A DNA stretch of 28,759 bases. Origin: Fragilaria radians (taxonomy: Eukaryota > Bacillariophyta > Fragilariophyceae > Fragilariales > Fragilariaceae). Below the pieces are notes generated by a model. It had not been told where the DNA came from, did not search any database, and saw nothing but the letters and a program-made list of their open reading frames with translations. Numbering within the stretch: the stretch's first letter is position 1; the number at the start of each line of letters is the position of its first letter. A program made the position numbers and the translations under genes. This document shows positions 9,348-18,394 of the stretch, piece after piece. The stretch spans positions 265,716 to 294,474 of the forward strand of contig CAAAJI010000014.1 of the NCBI GenBank assembly GCA_900642245.1. Direction: 5' to 3'.

Positions 9348-10490
9348 ATGCTGCCTCAGGAAATGATCGAGGAGTGTAAATCAGACACTTCTTCTGTGAT
9401 TACTCTTTCTGATTACTCTCCTACAACCTGGAGCCAAATTATTAGCTATGGAGTCCCAACAGTTGGGATTGCCTTATTGGCCGTAGCTCATCCAGTCTTT
9501 GTTTTGGTTTCGGCGGGATTATTTTTGGGCGTTGGAAGAGCATATCCTGATTTGAAATCTGATCACTGTTCATCCTTATGCGGTAGAGCATATGCTGCAT
9601 CAGTTGTTGAAGATGAATTGAAATCAGAATCCCATCGTCCATTCACAGTGACATCCACAGCAACAGTGTCGACTGAATCAAGTAACGAAGAAATCAGGCA
9701 GGACCAAGTTTCATCATGCGATGCCGCATTGCAGGATGAGATCACAGAGGATTTACCTAGCCCTCTTGCTCACCTAGTTGTGAAAGAAACATTTAACGAT
9801 CTACATGCAAAAGACTTTTTCCAAATTTTCTTCGGTGATGACGCACCTTTTTCTTTCAGAGACTTCCAAGAAAAGAGCGGAGATCTAGATATCGTGTATT
9901 CGAGATGGGGAGAGAATAATAAACGAGTATTAAAGTTTAAGTCTCCCACAAAGACGCCGTTCTTTGGTCCATCGCATGCTCGTGCCACTAAAACTCAAAT
10001 TTTAAGAGTTCACAACAAAGCATGTGTTGTTATTGAAGCCACAACAACACTAGAAGATATACCCTTTTCAGATCATTTTGTAGTATGCGAGCAATGGGTC
10101 ATTAAATCAACACAGGACAAAAAATGCATGGTCACAGTGACTGCACAGCCTCAGTTTTTGAAATCCTGTCCTTTCGCGAGCCAAATAGAGTCAAAGTCAA
10201 CGGCGACATTACGACAAGTTCTGACCGCCTGGTGCGATATGGCTCAAAAAGCTCTTGTATTAAGTGAGAAGAAGCGACGCCAAGATCCTGCTCCAAAATT
10301 TCCTTCGGAAGAAATTGAACTCATCTTCAACCATAAAAGCAAGCAATGTTGCTTTGTCGGTGAGGATGTCGAAGAATTAGATTGGGAAATGGATCCAATT
10401 TCTCCAACAAATTGTGCTAAAAATAGGAAAAAGGCAATTCACCTATCAATCGCCAAGAGACTTTCCAAAAAATATCGCCTAAAAGGTTGA
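9348..10490 (+). CDS. VASt-domain protein with a single N-terminal membrane segment (putative sterol/lipid transfer)
   Basis: 380 aa from the first in-frame ATG (MLPQEMIEEC). The frame is open upstream to about 9240 but has no earlier ATG. Residues 31-63 form one hydrophobic membrane segment. Residues 64-145 are polar and Ser/Thr/Glu-rich. Residues 149-305 fit a VASt domain: FNDLHAKDFFQIFFGDD at the start, a WGENNKRVLKF strand, the TEDIPFSDHF-like turn (here LEDIPFSDHFVV), and a final helix LRQVLTAWCDMAQKAL. VASt proteins of the Lam/GRAMD1/VAD1 group bind sterols or other lipids at membrane contact sites. Family members usually carry an N-terminal GRAM domain and a C-terminal membrane anchor; here no GRAM is seen and the membrane segment is N-terminal. 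The C-terminus is strongly basic. No intron is evident. Confidence 0.8.
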   Translation: MLPQEMIEECKSDTSSVITLSDYSPTTWSQIISYGVPTVGIALLAVAHPVFVLVSAGLFLGVGRAYPDLKSDHCSSLCGRAYAASVVEDELKSESHRPFTVTSTATVSTESSNEEIRQDQVSSCDAALQDEITEDLPSPLAHLVVKETFNDLHAKDFFQIFFGDDAPFSFRDFQEKSGDLDIVYSRWGENNKRVLKFKSPTKTPFFGPSHARATKTQILRVHNKACVVIEATTTLEDIPFSDHFVVCEQWVIKSTQDKKCMVTVTAQPQFLKSCPFASQIESKSTATLRQVLTAWCDMAQKALVLSEKKRRQDPAPKFPSEEIELIFNHKSKQCCFVGEDVEELDWEMDPISPTNCAKNRKKAIHLSIAKRLSKKYRLKG

Positions 10491-10928
10491 GAATTCTTGG
10501 AAAAGTTTCCGACAATTCGTATTAGAAGAACGTAAGCCTTTGTATACATAGAACTGAATTTTCTCATGTAACATTTCTTCAAGGTAACTTAAAGATATTC
10601 CAGATGATGATATTTGAAATTCCGGAGCATCCTAAACTCGATTACAAACTATGTGGTGAAATGACTAGACTCTCTATCTCCGGTACATTTCTTCCCTGCT
10701 ACTCACATATTTGATTGATTGTAATTTTAGACGGATAATGATTCAATATCGTTTCTTATATTAATCGCATCTTCAAGTATCCGCAGGAAAAACAAACAGG
10801 TAATAAAATAATGACGAAACAATCTTCTCTTTTAGCTTATATTACATTATGCTGTGAACTTTTAGGTATAAACACTTCTTCTATGTTGTGGAAACGCATT
10901 GTATTCATATTTATGCACATTGTGTGAA
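10491..10928. other. Intergenic between two convergent genes
   Basis: 438 nt shared 3' flank of the VASt gene and the minus-strand gene at 10929-12392. No coding or structural feature recognised. Confidence 0.5.
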
Positions 10929-12392
10929 TCATCCTTCCAATCCAAGTTTCAGAAGTCTAGCTTCTTGCTCCAACAGCTTGTGTTGCAACGATCCTCTTTT
11001 CTGTGCCAATGCTGATGCGGCAACTACATCCAAGGTTGTAAGGCGTTGCTGAACCTTTTGGTATTTACAAAGGGATATGAGTATCCGTGCTGCTTGATGA
11101 GCTGAATGCAAATCTGAATCATTCAATTTGCCAACCAGAACCAACAAAAGATCATCCGATAGTAAGGGCTCTGCATGAAATCCCTGGAGAAAGATGTTTG
11201 CTAAGACTGTCAACGCATCTCTGCGCATCATGCAGGAAAAGGAATCCATATCCTCAGATTCAGAAGTGAGGATATTGATGATAATCTTTAATCGATCATC
11301 AAAGGGGACTTTCTGTTCACTCAACTGCAGAAGACATTGCATTCCCAACAGCTGTGAATCTATTCGTTCCGATGCAAGTAAGGCGAAAGCATGGTTTGCA
11401 GCCCCTTTCAAGTTAGATGCATGTTCTATGCTTCCATGAAATGGAGGAAATGGGATTATTCTCTGTTGAGATGCCTTGTGAAAATCCGTGGTAAATGTCC
11501 CTTCAGCTTTTGCAATTCGTAAAATTTCTCTCGAAAAAGTATGGAATGTGTATGCGCATCCTGAACGTCGTTGAACTTCGATAATTAGATTCAAGTTATC
11601 GTCAAGGAAGAGCTTTATATGAAAGTGTAAATGACAATGAGTCTCACAAGTGGCTTTGTTCTGGAGATAACATGGGGAGAATCGTGCGTTAGCTTTATCC
11701 TGCTTCGTATTAATATATATTTTCTTTCTTAAACTTACCTCGTGAAACGATGCCAAAATAGAACTTTCTTGTAAGTATTTCGTAAGACGAATAACCAGTT
11801 CATTTACATCAAAACCTTTGGGCAATATCACATGTGAACGTTCCAATGGATAATAATCAGGAAGTTTGGGGATCGGGTTGGGATTCCAGTTTTCCGAAAG
11901 CTTTACATCGGGGTCAATCTTTTTCTCACTTTTGGAAATCGTGGAAGGCATTATTGCAAAGGATTCTGAGCTTCGGGAAGGAATAGGGGGAATGGCTGAA
12001 ACTCGGGATATCATGACTGATCTCATCTCTGGTAGATCAATAGCAAACTCCGATTTACTGTCTCCATCTTCATCAACTTTATGTTTGCTGTCGTTATTGA
12101 AGGATGTGTTGGATTGCATTTTATAATTATTAGTTTGTGCTTTTGCGGTATTCTCAGTTTTTGTCTTGTTTTTTGTGTCCCTGAAGTCGTAGTTTGCTGC
12201 TTGTGTTCTCTGGTGTTCGTCGTGGAAAATCTCGGGATTACAATAAACGCTTCCATTCGGGGTTGTTGTTTGGAATTCGGATTGATTTCTCCGAGTAAAT
12301 TCCAATCTTGTCGTTCGGGAAAATTTCAGGAAATCGTGGAACCAGTCTTGATTTTGCAATTTGCATTTTTTCACGGTGCATTTCCAAAACAT
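10929..12392 (-). CDS. Unassigned protein with KA1-like middle region and ARM/HEAT-like C-terminus, one in-frame intron
   Basis: I do not recognise a named family. The ORF is open from 12443, but the first ATG is at 12392; a later one at 12119 (MQSNTSFNND) is also possible because the residues before it are low in conservation signals. Proposed exons are 12392-11739 and 11660-10929. The 78-nt piece between them starts GTAAGT and ends TTATCTCCAG but has no stop and keeps frame. Skipping it joins ASFHE to NKATCETHCHLHFHIKLF, which reads as one domain. That middle region, up to IIEVQRRSGCAYTF, has a helix then strands ending in a VEVQRRxG-type motif, similar to a KA1-like module seen in diatom proteins; this resemblance is from memory. 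Roughly the last 150 residues are Leu/Ala-rich helical pairs like ARM or HEAT repeats. The N-terminal third is polar and probably disordered. Confidence 0.7.
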   Translation of the reverse strand: MFWKCTVKKCKLQNQDWFHDFLKFSRTTRLEFTRRNQSEFQTTTPNGSVYCNPEIFHDEHQRTQAANYDFRDTKNKTKTENTAKAQTNNYKMQSNTSFNNDSKHKVDEDGDSKSEFAIDLPEMRSVMISRVSAIPPIPSRSSESFAIMPSTISKSEKKIDPDVKLSENWNPNPIPKLPDYYPLERSHVILPKGFDVNELVIRLTKYLQESSILASFHEVSLRKKIYINTKQDKANARFSPCYLQNKATCETHCHLHFHIKLFLDDNLNLIIEVQRRSGCAYTFHTFSREILRIAKAEGTFTTDFHKASQQRIIPFPPFHGSIEHASNLKGAANHAFALLASERIDSQLLGMQCLLQLSEQKVPFDDRLKIIINILTSESEDMDSFSCMMRRDALTVLANIFLQGFHAEPLLSDDLLLVLVGKLNDSDLHSAHQAARILISLCKYQKVQQRLTTLDVVAASALAQKRGSLQHKLLEQEARLLKLGLEG

Positions 12393-14760
12393 GGGATGAT
12401 ATAAGATTAAGGATACGTGTGGACATCCATTACACGAAAGCAAGCACAGAGCACAAAATCCAGTTCCTATATCTTTTCAGTTTAGTTCCTTCCGTTCTTG
12501 TCTTAGTTCTTCCCTTTTTTGTTCAGCTCACAAAATCACACTTATGAAATCACATGCTGAAAATTAGTGATCCCATCAAAATGCAATTCTATTTTTTTTT
12601 CTTTACAAAAGGCTTCAAACCCTACATGAGTTGATGTAATGCACTTCACTTTTCCGAATAAAAACCAGTCCAATGGCTTCCCCCCCTTTATTGTCTCCAA
12701 AATTGTCGTTGGAATATGAGACATTTCTGTAATTCTTCATTGAAAGGTTTCATGACTGGCGTGTTTTTAAGACCAAAGTTCTCTCTGAGTTTCCTGATTC
12801 CAATATGTTAAGTCCGCTAGGAAGAGTTATACCATGTCACATTTTATGTGCAATCAATTATTTACCATCAATAAGTCTGGCTGAGGATGCATTGTTTGTT
12901 GTTATCCAAACTTGTGAGGCGAATCACATGGAAAGGCACACAAACGCTTCCCTTTTACAGGTCTATAGTTATTGAATACCCTAATTCGCTACATTTACTT
13001 GTATGGTCAATCAATAAGGGATGTCTCCGATGCACCTATAAAAATACATTTAATATCATAATAACTTTTATTGACTGATTATTTTACTCATAAAATGACA
13101 TGATTCGAAAATCTTTTCTTTTGTCACTTGCACTAAGGGTTTGCAATTCCACAGCAAGATAAAGCATAATCCTGATTTGATTTGAATCAATTTATCTATA
13201 TTTGTCCTTACAGGAGTCATGACCAATTTTGAAATCATGAAGTCAGGAATCCTCAATGTCAATACTTGGATTACATAGAACATATTCTGCAAGGGAATGA
13301 ATCATATTTTGACACTTTTAATTGTAGAATAAAAAGACAAATCTTCAACAGATAAAGGACTGGCTTGCAATTCGCAAATAATTGTCGAAGAATGACAGGA
13401 GCGTACAGAAGCCAGGACTTTGGAAATGAACTTCGAAGCTAAATCTAGAAGACGAGTGTAATGGCGTGGCTTCGACTTGAGAGGACATGTGATTTCCCTA
13501 GAGAAACTTCTCCTTTAGTCCACAATGAAATATGCAGCACAAAATTATAGATCTCCTAGCAGTGCAACGTTGAAATGGTTTACTGACATCTAGGTATGAC
13601 AGGAGGATTCTAGTTCCAATTGTTTTCCCATCATTTTCTCAAGTCTTTTGATGGGTCAAAAGCCATTCAAACGTCACCTTGTTTCATACCTGATTCGTCC
13701 TAAGCGCACTTCTACAATAGCTCATGATGCAATCATAGTTGACTACACGAATCATTTGGATTGTCCCTTCTTGTTAGACGTGATGGATGGCCCTATTCTT
13801 TATGTGGATCCGTTGAATAAACATGTCTTTTAATCAAATTATCCAGTCACTCTATATTTCTCTTGTGGTTTATAACATTGACTCTATTCTCGTGGCGAAG
13901 CGCGTACACTAATGTTTCACCATGGCCATGAATAGCATTTGAGCGTCAGCATCTAGTATGATGTGCTTGTAACCTATGTCTATATCCAATGCTGTGGTAT
14001 AGATACACCAAGAGAAAGAACAAAAGTACGCCACATCTTCATCACAGAAAAAATCTAAAGACAAGGACCACTACTTTCCGCCTCTTTGCTTTTCAGAATT
14101 TGCCATCATTTAGTCTGACTTGGAGCTGATCTCAGTGCTCTATTGTGAAAGGACACATAATGATGCTTTAATTGAATATTGAGTTCCAATCTTTAAATGC
14201 TGGAGTTGTACAAGAATATAAAGAATTTGAATCACAGTAATTTTCCAAAGTTGCTATTCTTGTTTTGGAAAGAACATTCAGAAAACCAGTTAGGATCATG
14301 ATTTTAACATTACGATTTATGATTGGTGAAAAATTGGTTTAATCATTGAATTTATAAGGAAAATTAAATATAGAATTCTGCAGTCCATTAATGGTTGTAA
14401 ACTTCAAAATCCCTATTCTATGTATTTCCTTCTACCTGCAGTGTTAAACATCTGCAACAAAGGTACACCTAGCCAATTCAATTATGCTAGACCAATTATC
14501 TTTGCACATTGTCTTTCCTAAAGAGATATCCATTGTTCTCTTTACGTTGGATTCCAGAACCATGCTCCTCACGACAACATGATTATCTCCTTCTTCACCG
14601 TTAAGCAACAGGTTTTTAATAAATTGTAGTTGCGTTTCTAGGCGAACTACGGTAGTAATTATCGCCTGTCGCATTTTGTATCCTCCTTTATGATGTTTGA
14701 GGTCGCACAAATAAGTTTTTTTCATCGTGCACTGGTGCCCCGAATCCCACGATTCCACTT
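12393..14760. other. Long intergenic region with decayed, mostly unassignable sequence
   Basis: 2.4 kb between two divergently transcribed genes, so it should hold both promoters. A 61-codon plus-strand frame at 13648-13833 reads like protein (IVDYTNHLDCPFLLDVMDG) but matches nothing I know. Minus-strand frames at 12542-12724 and 13068-13292 are similarly protein-like but broken. These may be remains of old mobile elements. No inverted or long direct repeats seen by eye. Confidence 0.4.
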
Positions 14761-14778
14761 ATGAACAATGAAAATTGA
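14761..14778 (+). promoter_or_regulatory. Short upstream ORF overlapping the GPCR start
   Basis: An ATG at 14761 opens a five-codon frame (MNNEN, stop at 14776-14778) that overlaps the GPCR start at 14768 in another frame. If the transcript includes it, it could reduce initiation at the receptor's ATG. Whether it is transcribed is not known from sequence. Confidence 0.35.
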
Positions 14779-17305
14779 ACCGTCAATTGAGATAAGTCCA
14801 TCATCTAAAGTAATCGAAATTTCAAGAGGAGGAGAGATTTATAGAAGCTGTCATTTGGTATCATTCCTTCCGATTTCACTCCCGCAGTCAAACGGTCCAA
14901 ATGTAGAACCGAATCAGCAAGAAATAGGCACATTTCAACTCAGCTATGAATTTGGAGGCTATCTCGCAGCTAAGCATTTAAACGAGAGAAATGATTCAAT
15001 TGTGCCTAAGATGCATGAAATGATGGGAAATTGTAATATACAGTTTACTTATGAAATGTTCAACACACAATCAAATGTTCGTGTGGCTCTGAAAACCTTT
15101 CTCGATGTTGTGACAAGAAATCATTCATTGGAAACGCCACGTCCATTGGCAGTCATTGGAGAAGCTTCCAGCAAACTTTCTGCAGCGTTAGCCAACCTCG
15201 CCGGTTCATTGGAAATTCCTCAGGTATCAGGGACTTCAACAGCTGCTAGTTTGGACGATAAAGTAGCCTACCCCTTCTTTTCGAGAATGATTCCCACAAA
15301 CGATTTAGACTCCTTAGCCCTAGCGATTTACTTTAAAAGCATGCAAGTTTCTCATTTCGGTATGATTTATGTTCGAGATGCCTACGGCATTGCATTTCGA
15401 TCTAGTCTTGTGGCGGTTTCCCAAAAATTCAATTTAACGATGTATGAGGTTTCCTACGAGAACCGAGATAAAGGATCTTTGATTCAAGCTCTTCAATACT
15501 TAAAATCAACTAAGCTTCGATATTTTTTTGGCATTTTTCATCATGAATCATGGAAAATGTCTTTTCGAGAAGGATATAGAATTGGTATCATGGGGCAAGC
15601 TGGATATTCTTGGTTGATTTCAGAAAATGTTCAACTGATCACCAAGCCAGAATTTCAGCTAGATGCTAACTCCGAACAGGATATCGCTCAGGCGATGAAT
15701 GGAATTGGCGTACTTATGCTTTCGATTCCCCAAAATCCAGTTCTGACGAGTATACTGAAAGAGTTTGATTCGGATCAACAATTACAAGGAGAATTTGTAT
15801 CATCACATGTAAGTTTCATTACCGTTACAATTCTTACAGCTATGCTAAAACTACGATCCTCTACATGCCCTCTGACCGAGATATCATCAATCCATATAAC
15901 TAATCAGGTTGGAACAAATGATCTGTTCAAGAAATTTAACTTTTCCGATAATAAATTGATTCCTTCCTCTTCGGTTTCTTTGTTTTACGATGCCGTCGTT
16001 ACAGTTGGAATAAGTGCATGTCAACAAAGAGAGAGATTTTTCTCTGACTATCAGTTGCTTCAGACTATCCGAAACCAGAAGTTCGAAGGTGCAAGTGGCT
16101 TTGTCCATATAAATTCCAGTACAGGAACACGTGATAAAGATGGTATGTCGTTTGCGATTACAAATGTGGCGCTCAAAAGCTACCTTCCAGGACTATCTGA
16201 AATAAGTTTCGACGCAGAACGAAAAGTGAGGATAGAATTCCCGGATAATGTGATACATGAAGGAGGGCCTTATGTCTTTACTGGTGGATCCATAGTCATT
16301 CCGGAAGCATTGCCAGAACTTGTGGTTGACATGAATCTTATACCACGACCGGTTCAAATATTGGGCTTATCACTCTCTTCTCTTTGTATACTTGCATCTT
16401 TGTTTTGCACATACTTCGTATTTCGCTACAGGAGAAAGACAGCTATTAGAATGGCACAACCAGAATTCCTTTACCTTATCAGCAGTGGTTGTGCATTGAT
16501 ATCTTCGGCAATTATCCCCATGAGTTTGCAAGAGCCAATTCCAAAAAGGGGCCTAGATATTTCTTGCATGAGTTCCTTGTACCTTTTTTCAATCGGCTTT
16601 GTCTTATCGTTTTCGGCGTTATTTTGTAAGACTTGGAGAATTAATAAGATCATACATGATGCTTCTCGATTCAGGAGAGTCACGTTGAAATTTAAGGATT
16701 TCCTTGCTCCTCTTATTACAATGCTGTCGATTAATCTCACGATACTAATCATGTGGACTATGGTGGATCCATTGAAATGGACTCGAACAACGGCTGGGAG
16801 TTCTTTCGACCCCTTTGGTCGGCCAAGAAAGTCGTATCCATTTTGCTCGTGTTCTAACGACAAAAACGAAATCATTTTTTGTTTCATGTACGCGTCAGCT
16901 AACGGAATCGCCGTTTTGTTCGCAAATTACGAGAGTTATAAGGCTCGGAAAAATCCTGACGGCTACAACGAGACAGGCCCCATTGCTTTGGCAATGTTCA
17001 TCATATTGGAAGCGATTTTGGTTGGCATCCCAGTTTTATTTGCTGTACAAAGGGACCACACGGCGAATTTCGTAGTTCGAACGATACTGGTCGTTGTCAT
17101 ATGTATGGGAATTCTGCTACCAATATTTCTCCCGTTATGGATGTCGCGTTCAAAGGTAGAGACCAGGAGATTTGTGGGATCTATATATGAGCCAGATGGA
17201 GGTACACAAAACACATTGCATAGTAAAAAAGGCAAGGAGAAGGGGCAAGACTTGGCGGCGTCGATAAAAAGACAAGAAGATTCAGAGCAAAATTCGTTTT
17301 CCTAA
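14768..17305 (+). CDS. Family C G-protein-coupled receptor, GABA-B receptor-like
   Basis: 845 aa as read. Residues about 55-470 form a periplasmic-binding-like ligand domain (ANF receptor type), including YEFGGYLAAKHLNERND, VIGEASSKLSAALANLA and SGTSTAASLDDKVAYPFFSR, the last matching the conserved SxxSxxLSD...PxFxR segment. Seven membrane helices follow: about 527-553, 565-586, 599-623, 644-666, 700-720, 737-760 and 767-791. Cys600 at the top of helix 3 and Cys693 or Cys695 in loop 2 can form the usual disulfide, and KTWR follows helix 3 as in GABA-B receptors. No Cys-rich linker is present, also GABA-B-like. The tail is short and basic. There is no obvious signal peptide at the first ATG, and a stop lies in frame just upstream. 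A likely 99-nt in-frame intron at 15809-15907 would shorten the protein to 812 aa. Confidence 0.9.
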   Translation: MKIEPSIEISPSSKVIEISRGGEIYRSCHLVSFLPISLPQSNGPNVEPNQQEIGTFQLSYEFGGYLAAKHLNERNDSIVPKMHEMMGNCNIQFTYEMFNTQSNVRVALKTFLDVVTRNHSLETPRPLAVIGEASSKLSAALANLAGSLEIPQVSGTSTAASLDDKVAYPFFSRMIPTNDLDSLALAIYFKSMQVSHFGMIYVRDAYGIAFRSSLVAVSQKFNLTMYEVSYENRDKGSLIQALQYLKSTKLRYFFGIFHHESWKMSFREGYRIGIMGQAGYSWLISENVQLITKPEFQLDANSEQDIAQAMNGIGVLMLSIPQNPVLTSILKEFDSDQQLQGEFVSSHVSFITVTILTAMLKLRSSTCPLTEISSIHITNQVGTNDLFKKFNFSDNKLIPSSSVSLFYDAVVTVGISACQQRERFFSDYQLLQTIRNQKFEGASGFVHINSSTGTRDKDGMSFAITNVALKSYLPGLSEISFDAERKVRIEFPDNVIHEGGPYVFTGGSIVIPEALPELVVDMNLIPRPVQILGLSLSSLCILASLFCTYFVFRYRRKTAIRMAQPEFLYLISSGCALISSAIIPMSLQEPIPKRGLDISCMSSLYLFSIGFVLSFSALFCKTWRINKIIHDASRFRRVTLKFKDFLAPLITMLSINLTILIMWTMVDPLKWTRTTAGSSFDPFGRPRKSYPFCSCSNDKNEIIFCFMYASANGIAVLFANYESYKARKNPDGYNETGPIALAMFIILEAILVGIPVLFAVQRDHTANFVVRTILVVVICMGILLPIFLPLWMSRSKVETRRFVGSIYEPDGGTQNTLHSKKGKEKGQDLAASIKRQEDSEQNSFS

Positions 17306-17559
17306 TTTTTGAAACCTAAGTATTTAGAAGTGTAATTTTATTTTTGTTAGCTGTTTATTGAAATTAGTCACGATGCTACATACTCGAGTAATTCATCGTA
17401 TGCCAAATGAAGCTAGTTTCTATTTTCCGAAATAGCTGAGCATGATGATTGCTAAGTTACACAATAATGCTTCACATTCAAATCGATTTTTTCAACTGCA
17501 TGTAAAAAATTGCAAGAATCTACTTTTTGAATAAGTGCAGAGCTTAGTTGAATTGACGA
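17306..17559. other. Intergenic between two convergent genes (GPCR and MND1)
   Basis: 254 nt shared 3' flank. No further feature recognised. Confidence 0.5.
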
Positions 17560-18394
17560 TCATGATTTTGGAATTTTATCTTCCGGGTCTTTCGGAAAGC
17601 GAGGTAAACTGTTAGAATATCGCTTGTATAGAAAACATCTTTGAGTGCCATAAAGGTATCTACTTACAATCAAAGGCTGAGGTGATACCCAATATCTTCA
17701 TGGCTTCTTTCTTATCCATACCTCGTTTCTTAACTAGATAAGACTTGCAATTGAATACATTATCTGTCCATCGATTGGCTGCATTCGTCACCAACTGTAA
17801 CTCCTTCTGTAATTCCATGATTACCTGTGGATCATTTTCCTTTAAGGATTCTAATTCAGCCTGTAGTGTTCCTTGTTCCTTCGATAGAGACGCTAAGCGC
17901 ACCAGTTTGGTAGCTCTGTCATTCCCATTGTCCTCACGACCACGTTTGGCATCCGCTAACCGAACGGAAGCCTCGGATATCTTTTCTTTAAGTTTCTCTA
18001 TCTCAAGCAACGTCTTTTCGTGTTGAAGTTGCATTTGACGATCTTTCTTCGCCGGAAACGACCAAAAGTAGTTACTGCCGCCAATTTTCTCCTTGTCAAC
18101 CAAGTTATCATCCACAAGAGATTGATTAATTTCAAGAACTCTGTCATATAGAAAGTATGTTTTCAAGATTTTGTAACGCATTTCGTTTGTTGGAATACAA
18201 CATTTAGTTCATCTCTGCATACGGTTTGGAGTGAAAACTAACATAGAAAACATGACTTACGTGTTGGCATTGACGCCAGCCTTGGAAGCCAAAGTAAGGA
18301 TTTCTTTCTCGGTATACACTTGCTTTGTTTTATGGTATATTTCAAGCACAACCTTACGCTTTTCCTCTTTTGACATGCGCTTTGATCCTGACAT
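17560..18394 (-). CDS. MND1: Meiotic nuclear division protein 1 (Mnd1), three exons
   Basis: Mnd1 pairs with Hop2 and stimulates Dmc1/Rad51 strand exchange between homologues in meiosis. Proposed exons are 18394-18261, 18140-17668 and 17588-17560, giving 211 aa, the usual size. Exon 1 begins MSGSKRMSKEEKRKVVLEIY, the winged-helix N-terminus. The 120-nt intron (GTAAGT...ATGACAG) joins it to VLEINQSLVDDNLVDKEKIG and SNYFWSFPAKKD, the hallmark Mnd1 segments. Residues about 80-170 are coiled coil. The C-terminal NRWTDNVFNCKSYLVKK matches the leucine-zipper-capping region. Without a second splice the frame ends FDCK; using GTAAGT and a CCGAAAG acceptor (79-nt intron) gives FDYPEDKIPKS, which agrees with the family ending FDYP. 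Its presence implies a sexual cycle, or at least retained meiotic genes. Confidence 0.93.

Noticed and set aside
12542..12724. Minus-strand frame with FCKEKKIELHFDGITNFQ, faintly like a copia integrase segment
   Set aside because: The resemblance covers under 20 residues and lacks the PQQNGxVER motif that should follow; flanks give no other copia piece.
14444..14758. 104-codon minus-strand frame just upstream of the GPCR
   Set aside because: No recognisable domain, composition like noncoding DNA, and it occupies the expected 5' region of the GPCR. Probably chance.
16627..16640. GTAAGA after helix 3 of the GPCR as a splice donor
   Set aside because: It falls inside the conserved KTWR segment, and the frame through it is required for the receptor fold.
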